The notes under the pieces are model-generated. The model did no database searches. It saw nothing but the letters and a program-made list of their open reading frames with translations, and was not told the DNA's origin. From Methylocystis sp. B8 (GTDB taxonomy: Bacteria > Pseudomonadota > Alphaproteobacteria > Rhizobiales > Beijerinckiaceae), in NCBI RefSeq assembly GCF_005771425.1, contig NZ_VBTZ01000012.1:26728-90727 (forward strand): a stretch of DNA of 64,000 nucleotides, read 5' to 3'. Shown here in pieces: positions 51,604 through 60,416 of this stretch. The translations under genes and the position numbers were made by a program. Each line of letters starts with the position of its first letter. Position 1 is the first letter of the stretch.

Positions 51604-52977
51604 CTAGATCGCTCCCGCGAGAAACAACCCCATTCCTGCTGCGCAGGAGCCCGCCAGAGTCTGAAGCATGCCAATCCTGAAGCGGAAGATTGCGACCGCC
51701 GAAGCGACCGAGAGAGCAAAGCTCCAGAAATCCACACTTGTCAGAACCGGCGCGTCAAACGACAGCCCGTGAGCATGCACGGCGACAGTCTCGCGAAAGA
51801 TTGCATGGATCGCGAACCAGATCGCCAAGTTGAGGATAACGCCGACAACCGCGGCGGTTATGGCCGCCAAAGCGCCGGACAATGCCTTGTTCTGGCGAAC
51901 CTTCTCGATGTAGGGCGCGCCCAGGAAAATCCATAGAAAGCACGGCGCGAATGTCACCCAGGTCGCGAGCAACGCGCCCAGCGCGCCAGCAACAAGCGGC
52001 GGCAACTCGCCTGGCGACCGGAACGCCGCCAGGAAGCCCACGAATTGTAAGACCATGATGAGCGGGCCCGGCGTCGTTTCCGCCATGCCTAACCCATTGA
52101 GCATCTCTGCAGGCGTTAGCCAATGATAGGTCTCGACCGCCCGTTGCGCGACGTAGGCGAGAACCGCATAAGCGCCGCCGAAAGTGACGACGGCCATTTT
52201 GCTGAAGAACACGGCGATTTGCGAAAAGACGTTCTCCGGCCCGGCTGTAATCAGGATCGCCGCCACTGGAACGAGCCAGACCGCCAACCAAATCAGGCTA
52301 ACGCGCAGCGCCCGCTTTCCCGAAGGGAGGGCGTGAGCGGGGGTCTCGTTGCCTAGAAGACTTTCGCGGTCCTCGTGCGCCGCCCCATGCCCGACTGCCG
52401 CGAAGGCGAGATTACCGCGCGCCGCGCTTACGTAACCAATCAACGCCGATGCAAGGATGATTGCGGGGAATGACACGGCGAGGAAGAAAATGCCGATGAA
52501 CGACGCCGCAGCCAAAAGGCGCATGGCGGTTGATTTGAGCCCCCGCTTTCCGATCCGAACGACGGCTTCGACGACAATGGCGAGGACGGCGGCCTTCAAT
52601 CCAAAGAATAGCGCGCCTACGATGCCGACGTTGCCCCAGAGCGCATAGATGATGCTGAGCCCCATGATCGAGACGATGCCGGGGAGGATAAACAGCCCGC
52701 CAGCGATAAGGCCGCCGAGCGTTCGATGCATGAGCCACCCGATGTAAGTGGCGAGCTGCTGGCCTTCCGGGCCGGGCAACAGCATGCAATAGTTGAGGGC
52801 ATGCAAGAAGCGGCTGTCCGGAATCCACTTCTTCTCATCGACAACAATCCTGTGCATCATCGCAATCTGCCCGGCGGGCCCGCCAAAGCTCAGCAAAGCA
52901 ATGCGCCCCCAGACACGGATAGCTTCAGCGAGGGATACGCCATGATCGCGGGCGGTAGTTTGAAAATGAATATTCAC
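51604..52977 (-). CDS. chrA: chromate transporter ChrA
   Basis: A 457-residue long-chain CHR transporter made of two homologous halves, each with the motif area (SFGGPAGQIAMMHRIVV near the start, TFGGAYAVLAYVAQRAVE in the second half) and LLPGPEGQQLATYIG/ TTPGPLIMVLQFVG. It expels chromate from the cytoplasm using the membrane potential. The GTG at 52977 overlaps the chrB stop (GTGA). About ten to twelve helices. A longer frame to 53007 is not needed. Confidence 0.9.
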   Translation of the reverse strand: MNIHFQTTARDHGVSLAEAIRVWGRIALLSFGGPAGQIAMMHRIVVDEKKWIPDSRFLHALNYCMLLPGPEGQQLATYIGWLMHRTLGGLIAGGLFILPGIVSIMGLSIIYALWGNVGIVGALFFGLKAAVLAIVVEAVVRIGKRGLKSTAMRLLAAASFIGIFFLAVSFPAIILASALIGYVSAARGNLAFAAVGHGAAHEDRESLLGNETPAHALPSGKRALRVSLIWLAVWLVPVAAILITAGPENVFSQIAVFFSKMAVVTFGGAYAVLAYVAQRAVETYHWLTPAEMLNGLGMAETTPGPLIMVLQFVGFLAAFRSPGELPPLVAGALGALLATWVTFAPCFLWIFLGAPYIEKVRQNKALSGALAAITAAVVGVILNLAIWFAIHAIFRETVAVHAHGLSFDAPVLTSVDFWSFALSVASAVAIFRFRIGMLQTLAGSCAAGMGLFLAGAI

Positions 52978-53801
52978 GACGCTTTTCCTGATTTGGCGGC
53001 AGGCCAATTGTGGGGTTCGTCAGTCGCATCGCGACACCAGCGGTAGAAAGCATCGTAGAACGCCATCCCGGCTTCGAGCTGTTCGAGGTCATTTGCATAC
53101 ATGCGGGAGAGCCCTAGAGACGCCGCGAGCAGACCGGCTGCCTCAGGGGCAATATTGAGCCGCGCCGTATCCGCTCCTCGCACGATGACGGCAAGCCTTT
53201 GCAGGGGCTCTGACTCCAGTCCCCATTCTTCGAGCATGGTGTCGAAGGTGCAGCGTTCGCCTCTGTGGCTCCAAAATGCGCCTTCTATATCGAACGGCGC
53301 GCCGCCAAAGCGTTCCGCAACGGAAGACACCTCTCCAGGGGCGACGAAAAGGAAGACGGCGCCAGGATCGAGAAACCGCCGAATGAGCCATGGGCAGGCG
53401 ATGCGATCAACTTTCGGGCGAGAGCGCGTGACCCAGATCGTTCGCCCAAGACCGTCGCGCCGAGGCACTTTTGAAGCCGGAATGAGTGGGCCGCCCGATT
53501 TTACCCAGGCCAAATGCCCGCCAGCGAGCACGTCGGAGGAACTTGCGCCCGCATGACGAAGCCATGCGGCGACGCCTTCGCTGACCTGCTCGCCAGACTG
53601 ATCGATGACGATGGACGGCCGACCGATGAATTCCGAAGCCCATTCCGAGACAGACTTGGGATCGCGGCGCAAAGCGCCTGGGTGAAAGCGCGGATCGGCC
53701 TCGTAATCCCTATCAGTCCTCACGTCGATGAGCGCAGGGCAATGCGGGACGCCGATGAGACGCGCAAGCTTGTCGGGAGAGATGGAGTTGATTGACGACA
53801 T
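52974..53801 (-). CDS. chrB: ChrB-type chromate resistance protein with rhodanese-like N-terminus
   Basis: A 275-residue protein. The N-terminal 105 residues form a rhodanese-like domain (PALIDVRTDRDYEADPRFHP) whose catalytic-loop Cys appears to be missing (IVIDQSGEQVSEG where active members have a Cys). The C-terminal 150 residues are the ChrB domain (RSRPKVDRIACPWLIRRFLD, CTFDTMLEEWGLE, EAAGLLAASLGLSRMY). It is the first gene of the chromate operon and may act as sensor or regulator. The Met at 53801 begins the rhodanese part. Confidence 0.85.
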   Translation of the reverse strand: MSSINSISPDKLARLIGVPHCPALIDVRTDRDYEADPRFHPGALRRDPKSVSEWASEFIGRPSIVIDQSGEQVSEGVAAWLRHAGASSSDVLAGGHLAWVKSGGPLIPASKVPRRDGLGRTIWVTRSRPKVDRIACPWLIRRFLDPGAVFLFVAPGEVSSVAERFGGAPFDIEGAFWSHRGERCTFDTMLEEWGLESEPLQRLAVIVRGADTARLNIAPEAAGLLAASLGLSRMYANDLEQLEAGMAFYDAFYRWCRDATDEPHNWPAAKSGKAS

Positions 53802-54106
53802 GGTGCGCCCTTGGTGGAAAACCCGGACGCGATTCTTGGGCATGTCGCCTCGTGGGGAGATCGCTTCCCCATAGGACGACAATCTGCCGCCTTGGCGTTA
53901 GAAGTCAAGATCGCTGTGCTTGCAACGGGCTGAGGCTTACCAATGGGTTGCCACGTGCAAAAGATAGGTGCGAAAGCCGCGCGTCATTTAGGTCCAGACG
54001 GCGGCCTCGCGAATGGCCGCTTCGGGTCAATATCGGACGTTTGGCAGTTATGGTGTCGCGCGCGTGAGCGCGCGGCTCATAAATCGAGCTCCATCCCCGA
54101 GCGGTT
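53802..54106. other. intergenic region with REP-like palindrome copy 3
   Basis: This 305-base gap should hold the chromate operon promoter near 53805-53900. At 54015-54028 the third GGCC-GCTTCG-GGTC palindrome occurs, followed by ATATCGGAC. A GC-rich dyad (GCGCGC-GTGA-GCGCGC) lies near 54058-54073. No gene is seen. Confidence 0.5.
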
Positions 54107-55131
54107 TCATTTGTCCTTATTTTTTCCAAGCTCCTGCGGCGGGATTCTTTGGATGGCCTTGGCCAGCTCCTTCAACAGCCTATCACGTCTTGTTTCGACC
54201 TCAGGCAGTTCCGCCACGAACTGCAGCACCTGCATCGCGAGGTCGCGATCGGCCGCGCTCGCAGAACGTCGCAGGTCCTCGGCCTGTTGGCGATAGGCCT
54301 CTCTGACATCCGCCTGCCTTTCCCGCGTTCTTGCATTCCAAGGGCGATCTGAGCGTTTTCCTCCTCGCGATTCCTTCACGATCTCCTCGCGGGCGAGCCG
54401 CTCGACGCGCGGCTGCTCCCCACGCTGTTTGATCGCATGGACAGTGCCGCGCTCGGCCTTCCTGACTTTGCCCCGTGTGCGGCGCGGCGTCGCTTCCGCC
54501 TCGACGCCGCGCAATCGCAATTTGCCGGCGAACTCTTCGCGCCATGTCGCGAGATCAGACTTGCGAGGATTAAGCCGCCTACCGTCGTAGCCGAGCGAGC
54601 GAACGGTGAGGTGGACATGCGGGTGCTCATCGTCGAGATGCTGCACGAAGATATAATCATGTTGGTCGCCGAAGGTTCCGATCGCAAAGGCGCGAACGGC
54701 GTCCTTCACGGCCATCGGGTCGGTTCCGGGCGGCATTGATAAAATGATGTTATGAGACAGCGGCCCGTCCCGACGCCGACTGCCATCTAGTTCCGCATCG
54801 TCTGCCCACCGCGCCTGGACGTCGCGCAAACCCTGCCGTCCTTGCATTACCGCGCCGGTTTCCGTTTCGGCAGCGAGTTCGCCGTTGCGGGTGATATATT
54901 CGAGATGGGATTTCAGATGAGCGACGGTTTTGGACTTGCCGGTGATCTTGACCATCACCTCAGGCGCTTTGGCGACGATCCGCTGCAGCTTAGCCCGCAT
55001 GCCGGGCGTGAGCTTCTGGGGTCGATAGGATCAGGAATTTCCCATTTCGCGCGCTTTGGCCTTCGGACCGGCGTTCTCCAGACGTAGGAGATCGGCGGTA
55101 GTTCGAGGTCGCGGTCGCCCCCGCCGCTCAT
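54107..55131 (-). pseudogene. mobilisation relaxase (MOB-P type), N-terminal frameshift
   Basis: The frame from 55131 (MSGGGDRDLELPPISYVWRT) loses register after DPIDP at a run of four G (plus strand, 55018-55021). One more base would join it to QKLTPGMRAKLQ and the 297-codon frame to 54107. The main part has the relaxase core: HLKSHLEYI, SHNIILSMPPGTDPM and the metal-binding triad HLDDEHPHVHLTV. It would nick oriT for transfer. The start overlaps the mobC-like stop (ATGA). If the lesion is real, the protein could still start at the Met near 55000 but would lack about 40 residues. Confidence 0.78.
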
Positions 55132-55649
55132 CAGCGGCCTTGCCAATAATCGGCGTTACGCCTGACCGCGACACGTAGTTCGGCGAGAGCGACCTCGATT
55201 CGCGCCGAAGCCTCCCGGATTGCTTCGGCCTCGATCTTCACCGATTGTCCAATTAGCCGATTCAGATTGGCGGCATGGGCAATCTGGTTGATGTTGCCGC
55301 CAATGCGGTTCAGTTCGCGCGCCACGGCTCGTAGCGCCTGACGTTCGTCACGCGTCTGCTGCACCGGAAAACCGAGCCGCGCCCTTACCAGCGATGCGAT
55401 CCATTGCGTGCGGTTCATGCCGCGCTGCGCGGCGACGGTCGCCAGAAGATGCAGCTCGCTTTCGGTCAGTCTGATCGTCACTTTGCGGGACACTCCCGTC
55501 GCGATCGGTCCCTGCGCCAGTGACTTGCCATTTCCCATCGCCTGCTGAACGAGACGCCGCATCAAAGCGGATTTGCCGCCTTCGGTCGCCGCCATCGCCG
55601 CGAATTTTTCAGCGAGCGCATCGTCGAGATGAAATCCCAGAAACGCCAT
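55131..55649 (-). CDS. mobC: MobC-like relaxosome accessory protein
   Basis: A 172-residue protein. An N-terminal ribbon-helix-helix-like part (FLGFHLDDALAEKFAAMAAT) and a MobC-type C-terminus (RELNRIGGNINQIAHAANL) are visible. The stretch LARARLG-type text (IASLVRARLGFP) lies between. MobC helps the relaxase melt and nick oriT DNA. Its stop overlaps the relaxase start, and an oriT-like site lies directly upstream, so the three form one mobilisation unit. Confidence 0.8.
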   Translation of the reverse strand: MAFLGFHLDDALAEKFAAMAATEGGKSALMRRLVQQAMGNGKSLAQGPIATGVSRKVTIRLTESELHLLATVAAQRGMNRTQWIASLVRARLGFPVQQTRDERQALRAVARELNRIGGNINQIAHAANLNRLIGQSVKIEAEAIREASARIEVALAELRVAVRRNADYWQGR

Positions 55650-55674
55650 GCGTTCGCTTAGTCCTCTCAGAGGG

Positions 55675-55732
55675 CGAGGTGTTTAAAAACGGCTGGCGGC
55701 AAGCCTATCCTGCACTCCACCTCGAAAAACAC
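55675..55732. other. candidate oriT with YATCCTGY-type nick site
   Basis: TATCCTGC at 55706-55713 fits the nick-site consensus of IncP/Ti-type (MOB-P) relaxases. It is enclosed by the inverted repeat CGAGGTG (55675-55681) and CACCTCG (55718-55724), with GTGTTT/AAACAC beyond. The place, just upstream of mobC, is the classical oriT position. The rest of 55650-56004 has no gene. Confidence 0.6.
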
Positions 55733-56004
55733 GATGCGCTCCATTTTCAAGTCTCATGGCTCGATTTCGATTGCTTGTCTCAGGCTTGAGGCGGGTTCTT
55801 CGGCTGACTTGGATCGTTCGCGTCGGCATGAAGATTGAGACGACGGCTCCCGACCTCTTCCCTTCTTGCCCGCGCCTTTCCCACACCCTCCGGCCTCACT
55901 ACGGCGCTATTTGATGAGCGCGTTCAGCCTCCGGGCGCTCCGCTTCGCTTCGTCCCTTCGGGATGGAAAAACCGCTTTGCTGCTCGCTGCCTGATCGATC
56001 GCCA

Positions 56005-57000
56005 TCAAAGCGGCTCGTGGATTCGAATCTCGACAAGAGCGAGTTCAGCGAGCGACACTTGCGCTTCCTCACCATGGTCATCGAAGGCGACAATCCCGAA
56101 GTGCGAGCCTCTTTTCGAAGCGCGCCCAAGGATCAAGCGACCGCCTCTTTGCTCGTGACGGACACGTACGATGACATCCGATGCAGATTTCCGTGGCGCC
56201 GTCGGAAAGGGCTCGCCCTCAGGCAGCCCTGCTGCGCCGAGTTTCACCTCATCTTCCGTCGGCTGAGGTAAGGATGGCTCCCCCCGGAAAATCAGGCTTG
56301 CAGCCGGGAGTGAGTCATCGTTGTGGCTTGGCTTTGCAGACGCTCGTTCGACGAACGCTTCAGCTTGCCGACGCGTGAAAGTTTCATGCTGCGCGCAGAA
56401 TTCCTCGACTCTTGCCGCGTCTCGCTTCCACAGCTGATAGAGTTCATAAACCGCCCGAAGCGGTGACGCTGAAAGCTTATCTCGGAGCATCTGCGGCATC
56501 TGGCCAATCGATGCGTGCATTGCGACGAACCCCTTGCTCTTGGCGAGGCGTCTGGCGATGTCCTTTTGCTTTTCTCCGACTCTCAGTCGCGCTTCGATGA
56601 AAGCGGCAATCTCCGTGGCCGAAAGGTCGTCGCGCTGAATGTTTTCGACCATCTGGTCATATGGATCGTCGGCCTGCCCAGCCTGAATGATGGCTTTGAT
56701 AGTCGTCAGACGGGCCAAATTCGCCGCACGGAATCGGCGTGCGCCGAAAACGATGCGGTGCTTGCCGTTAACTTGCTTTTTGGTGACGCCGATCGGCTGG
56801 AGCAGACCGCGTTCGCGGATCGAGGCGGACAACTCTTCGAGACCGGCTTGGTCGAAATTGCGACGCGGCTGTCCGGGATCCTCCTCGATTTGGCTCAAAG
56901 CGATCTCGAGCGGCGCGCCATTGTTACCGATCGCGGGTTCGAGGCCCTCGAGCTCGTCGAGCAGCAAGGCGACGTCGTCGAGTTTTTGGGCGTAGCTCAT
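56005..57000 (-). CDS. parB: ParB partition protein (second system)
   Basis: A 331-residue ParB with the N-terminal nuclease-like/CTPase fold (LSASIRERGLLQPIGVTKKQ, GARRFRAANLARL, ENIQRDDLSATEIAAFIEAR), a helix-turn-helix (RLAKSKGFVAMHASIGQMP) and a C-terminal region like KorB. It starts at an ATG overlapping the parA stop (ATGA). It differs from RepB, so the plasmid has two partition systems in this window. Its centromere may be the AAGTTTG palindromes at 57905-58315. Confidence 0.9.
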   Translation of the reverse strand: MSYAQKLDDVALLLDELEGLEPAIGNNGAPLEIALSQIEEDPGQPRRNFDQAGLEELSASIRERGLLQPIGVTKKQVNGKHRIVFGARRFRAANLARLTTIKAIIQAGQADDPYDQMVENIQRDDLSATEIAAFIEARLRVGEKQKDIARRLAKSKGFVAMHASIGQMPQMLRDKLSASPLRAVYELYQLWKRDAARVEEFCAQHETFTRRQAEAFVERASAKPSHNDDSLPAASLIFRGEPSLPQPTEDEVKLGAAGLPEGEPFPTAPRKSASDVIVRVRHEQRGGRLILGRASKRGSHFGIVAFDDHGEEAQVSLAELALVEIRIHEPL

Positions 57001-57749
57001 GCAAGATCCATTTTGGCGGCGAGTTTGTCAAAGACCATCCGCATTTCTCGCCCCGCGTCGCGGGCGGCTGTCTTCGGCAGACTCCAAACCGGCTTTTTCT
57101 CCGCCAGAGCCTCGCCGATCGACGAGCGCTGCGGGATCACGCCGTCGAAGAGATATCTCGTGCCGAACTTCTGGATGAGGCTCTTCAGATTGTCGCGCTG
57201 ACGCGGGGATGTCGTCTGGAGGCGGTTCGGGATCAAGCCGAGAAAATTGAGATTAGGATTGTACTTCTGCTTCACGCCGACAATATGCTTCAAAAGCGTC
57301 TCGATGCCGTCGATTGCGTAATCGTCGAGGTCGATCGGCGCCAACACGAAATTTCCAGCGACCAGTGCAGTGAGATTGCGCACGCCAAAGGTCGGCGGCG
57401 TGTCGATCACCGCGATGTCGTAGTGACATCCCGAGATGTCCCTGAGATTCGAGCAAAACTGCTGAATGAGCTTACCGTCGACCGTCAGAATTCCGCGCAA
57501 GGCCGGAGTGGCGGGCGCGACGCGGATGCCGGGTGCCGACAGCGGTGGAACAGCGACCGGCCGGGCAAAGAAGGCGGCGGCCTCGGGCCCGCCAATCTGA
57601 GCCGAGAGTGTCGTCGTGGCGTTGCTTTGCGGATCGAGATCGAGAAAGAGGACGCGCTTGCGATGTTCGGCGAAATACCAGGCGAGGTGAACGGCGATCG
57701 TGCTCTTGCCGACGCCACCCTTTTCGTTGTTCACGACAATCACTTTCAC
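56997..57749 (-). CDS. parA: ParA partition ATPase (second system)
   Basis: A 250-residue ParA of the short type Ib-like class without an N-terminal helix-turn-helix. The deviant Walker A is NNEKGGVGKST (about 7-17), and FLDLDPQSNAT and VIDTPPTFG are the further ATPase motifs. GTG at 57749 begins MKVIVVNNEKGG, and the upstream frame to 57851 is unlike the family. It forms an operon with parB and, lacking a DNA-binding extension, would rely on ParB for autoregulation. Confidence 0.9.
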   Translation of the reverse strand: MKVIVVNNEKGGVGKSTIAVHLAWYFAEHRKRVLFLDLDPQSNATTTLSAQIGGPEAAAFFARPVAVPPLSAPGIRVAPATPALRGILTVDGKLIQQFCSNLRDISGCHYDIAVIDTPPTFGVRNLTALVAGNFVLAPIDLDDYAIDGIETLLKHIVGVKQKYNPNLNFLGLIPNRLQTTSPRQRDNLKSLIQKFGTRYLFDGVIPQRSSIGEALAEKKPVWSLPKTAARDAGREMRMVFDKLAAKMDLA

Positions 57750-57904
57750 GAGACGGCTCCAGTCGAAGCAATGGGACGCATGCTGAGCGCCTCTCCAATT
57801 CAGGGTATTTGATGTTCGACGAATCAGTCGCCCAATTACAGCGACTGACAAAAAGCAAATTCGACGGGCTTTGCGCGACTGTGAGATTTCACAGGGATAG
57901 AATT

Positions 57905-58315
57905 AGGTTTGCCTGACAAACAAACTTCGGGGCAAGGATTGTCGGTTACGCGAGACGGACCTCAGGTTACGCGAGACGGACCTCCGGACGGAGGGAAGGT
58001 CTCTACTCGAAAGTTTGCCAGACAAACTTCTGCACATGCTTCAAAGAGAACAAGCAGAAATGGCGCGCCAGGGCGGGGCTTATGCGTCCCATGGGAGTCG
58101 CTGCGCGCGTCGGCGAGATATCGTGAGCGATGGAATAACGTCTCGCGCGCGCGAAGTTTGATGGTGCCCGCCGCAACGTGAAGAGGAGCCGAGGGTTTTC
58201 GGCCCGAGCAAGTTTGTTGGACAAACTTGGATGAGCGATCAACGCGCGCAGGACGCACAGCGACCAAAGTCGCGGAGTTTCCTGCTCAGAAGTTTTGCCG
58301 GACAAACTTCTGAGC
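57905..58315. repeat. palindromic repeats AAGTTTG-N5-CAAACTT (candidate parS/operators)
   Basis: Four related dyads lie upstream of parAB: a partial one near 57905-57926 (GTTTG-CCTGA-CAAAC), AAGTTTG-CCAGA-CAAACTT (58011-58029), CAAGTTTG-TTGGA-CAAACTTG (58209-58229), and a longer one, GCTCAGAAGTTT (58284-58295) with AAACTTCTGAGC (58304-58315). A shared GGACAAACTT side appears in three of them. The 750-base region 57750-58499 has no convincing gene, which fits a centromere or control region. Confidence 0.65.
57944..57984. repeat. 21-bp tandem direct repeat
   Basis: GGTTACGCGAGACGGACCTC occurs at 57944-57963 and 57965-57984, identical over 20 bases with one base between. It sits inside the palindrome cluster upstream of parA and may be part of the same ParB-binding or iteron-like region. 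Confidence 0.75.
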
Positions 58316-58499
58316 AACCGTCTCCTGAAACAGGAGGAGCAAGCGCGTGCGTCGTGGCACGCGAAGACCAGTCGCAACCCCGCCATGCTCTGGGTCGAGA
58401 GGGTCGACGCGAAGAAATCGGGCAGCCATCCGCTGACCCGTCACAAATCCAAGAAAGGTCGCGTCGGCGGGGCGGCGTGCGGCCGCCCCGCTCTTCGCG

Positions 58500-58886
58500 T
58501 CACTTGCGCTTCGCGGATTTCTTCTGTGCCTCAGTCGCGGCGTCGGCCTCGTCCTTGTCGGACTGGTCAGTCTTGGCGGAGGCGAGGATCGAGAAGTCGT
58601 CACAGTTGAGGTCGACCGTGTAGACCTTCTCGCCATCCTTTTCGAAGCTGCCCTGCTTCAAGGTGCCCCGCGCCACCACCAGATCGCCGGGCTTCGCATA
58701 GTCGCGGACATATTTGCGGGCGCTATCGCTCCAGATCGTAATCTCATTCCAATAGGGCTTATCCTTGGTCTCGCCGTTGCGGTCCTTGAAGCCGTAATTG
58801 GCGCAAATCGAAACGCGCGTCGTCTGCGCCACTTCACGAACCTTGCCGATGCGGCCGAGGATCTGGAATTCCGCGAAAGTCTTCAT
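58500..58886 (-). CDS. ssb: single-stranded DNA-binding protein
   Basis: A 128-residue OB-fold protein starting MKTFAEFQILGRIGKVREV, with the SSB core (YWNEITIWSDSARKYVRDY, KPGDLVVARGTLKQGSFEKDG). The C-terminal tail is charged (DKDEADAATEAQKKSAKRK) and lacks the usual acidic DDDIPF tip, so partner recruitment may differ from that of chromosomal SSB. GGAGAG lies five bases before the ATG. A longer upstream frame is not conserved. It probably protects plasmid single strands during replication and transfer. Confidence 0.85.
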   Translation of the reverse strand: MKTFAEFQILGRIGKVREVAQTTRVSICANYGFKDRNGETKDKPYWNEITIWSDSARKYVRDYAKPGDLVVARGTLKQGSFEKDGEKVYTVDLNCDDFSILASAKTDQSDKDEADAATEAQKKSAKRK

Positions 58887-59470
58887 CTTGCTCTCCATCA
58901 TTGGGGCGGCTGCCCCGGTTGCGATGGCTGTCCGTGATGGCCACAAGGGCGACGCCCGAACCGAAGCGCCGAAAGGCGTGTGGCCGAAGCAAAGCGGAGG
59001 ACCCGAAGGCCGGGGCGATTTTGGCTCGCGAGGAATTGGCGCGCGTAAGCGCCAAGGGGAAAATCGTCGCGGACGCAGGGTTTTGGGCGTCGACTGCGGC
59101 CATAGGACGAAACGCCATGCAACCGGAGGCGGGCGCACGTAACGGAGAGCGATGACAAAAAACGTAGCGAATTCGGACTTGGAATGGCAGGCCCTCTGAA
59201 GGTCGGCGAGCCAGTGCTTCGATGTCAGCGGAGCCGGCTGTTCCGAGACCGTCCGACGAAGAGAACAACAGCCCCTCTGGGGGAACGAAATCATCTGGGC
59301 GACGCGGAACGCATATAAGGTCGCGCGTTCAAACCCGCCCGATCACAGTGGCGCGCCGTCCATGCTGCAGGCTGAAGCGAGACGGCGAGGTGATGTCCCT
59401 GTCGACGGGAAGCGACGCTCGCTCGAAGCGATAACGCCTGAACAAAATCAATGACGGGGCATTCGGTGCA
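58887..59470. other. intergenic region without recognised gene
   Basis: This stretch of 584 bases lies upstream of ssb. I see no conserved frame. A short T-arm-like stretch near 59325 (GCGCG-TTCAAAC-CCGC) might be a tRNA scrap but has no cloverleaf around it. Confidence 0.4.
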
Positions 59471-59674
59471 TTAGCGGAAAACCCAAGGAGTTAAGAGAGA
59501 GCGGGATCGCGTCGGCGCCGCGCGCGCGATCCCTGCGATCGTCATGACAATGCCGATGTACGTCGCGTCCCAACCATGGTTCGACCAAAGATAGATCGCG
59601 AGAAACGGCCCCACCCCGCCTTGGACGTCGGCAAGCAGGAAATTGAGCCAGTCAAGCGCCGTTCGGTTGCGCAT
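59471..59674 (-). pseudogene. N-terminal fragment of an MFS transporter
   Basis: The 67 codons start MRNRTALDWLNFLLADVQGG, then VGPFLAIYLWSNHGWDATYI and GIVMTIAGIA, matching the first two helices of an MFS family. The frame then ends in an unrelated Arg/Ser-rich tail. The rest of the gene is gone. Confidence 0.65.
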
Positions 59675-59817
59675 CGGATTCTCGCGTCCGGTTCAACGGG
59701 CGGGTATCTAGCTAGGGCCGCGGACCGCGCCTTTCGGGCGGCGGCGCCGGGGCAGTTGCAGACAGTTCAGCTGCGCGGGCGACGATCCAAGCGCCCGAAC
59801 GTCCACGACGCGGCCCA

Positions 59818-59930
59818 TCGGCCAGTGTCGGCTACTGAAAAAACCAACCGACCGTTCGACCGTTCCGCGCAAAGCGCCACATGGCCGCCAGTCGGAGTGG
59901 CCTGGATCGCGTTGAGGATGAGGTGTCGAT
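59818..59930 (-). pseudogene. fragment of a histidine kinase ATPase domain
   Basis: The minus-strand frame reads HLILNAIQATPTGGHVALCA, then GRLVFSVADTG, the N-box and G1 box of a kinase ATP-binding domain. It lacks start, phospho-acceptor domain and end, and sits among other fragments. Confidence 0.5.
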
Positions 59931-60019
59931 CGCCTGGGCGATCCGTTTTGGTTCGAACACGGCCCCGCCGTCGCAACTTTTGGCTTCGAGCGTTACGCCA
60001 TACGCCGCCGCCTGTAGGA

Positions 60020-60303
60020 TGAACGAGCATCGACGACATAGAGTCGGCGATCGGCAAGATCCCGGATGCGCGGCGCGATTCTAAATCCCGTGAGATGGCA
60101 AAGACCGAACACCTGATCGACGGCGCCAGCCGTAGCTGTGTAATGCTCGCGAATGTCCAAAGAGCATTTGTGGTAAGGCAGACCGTCCAGAATATGTGCG
60201 GCCTAACTGGCGTTGGCCGCAATGACCTTGGTATGAAACGGCGCATAGCGATCGGAGAGATCGGCCAGAGGTGATGGTTCTTGGCCGAACGGACCCAGCT
60301 TGG
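60020..60303 (-). pseudogene. fragment of a Tn3-family transposase
   Basis: The minus-strand frame reads SDRYAPFHTKVIAANAS, a TAG where intact relatives have Glu, then AAHILDGLPYHKCSLDIREH, FGLCHLTGFRIAPRIRDL and ADRRLYVV. This is the conserved catalytic-core region of Tn3-type transposases. Both ends are missing, so it is an old transposon scar. Confidence 0.72.
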
Positions 60304-60416
60304 CTGTGCTGCAAAGCAATATGTTTCTTGACTTATTTGTGCAGCGCACATAACCAATTAGCCTCTAGAGCGGCGTGGGAATTGCCCCGCGCGCCTAGAC
60401 TAGAAGGGGATAAACG

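Noticed and set aside
57944..57984. CRISPR-like direct repeat
   Set aside because: The two 20-base copies are one base apart, so there is no spacer. They fit better as binding sites.
59320..59350. tRNA T-arm-like stretch (TTCAAAC between short complementary arms)
   Set aside because: No acceptor, D or anticodon arm can be drawn around it.
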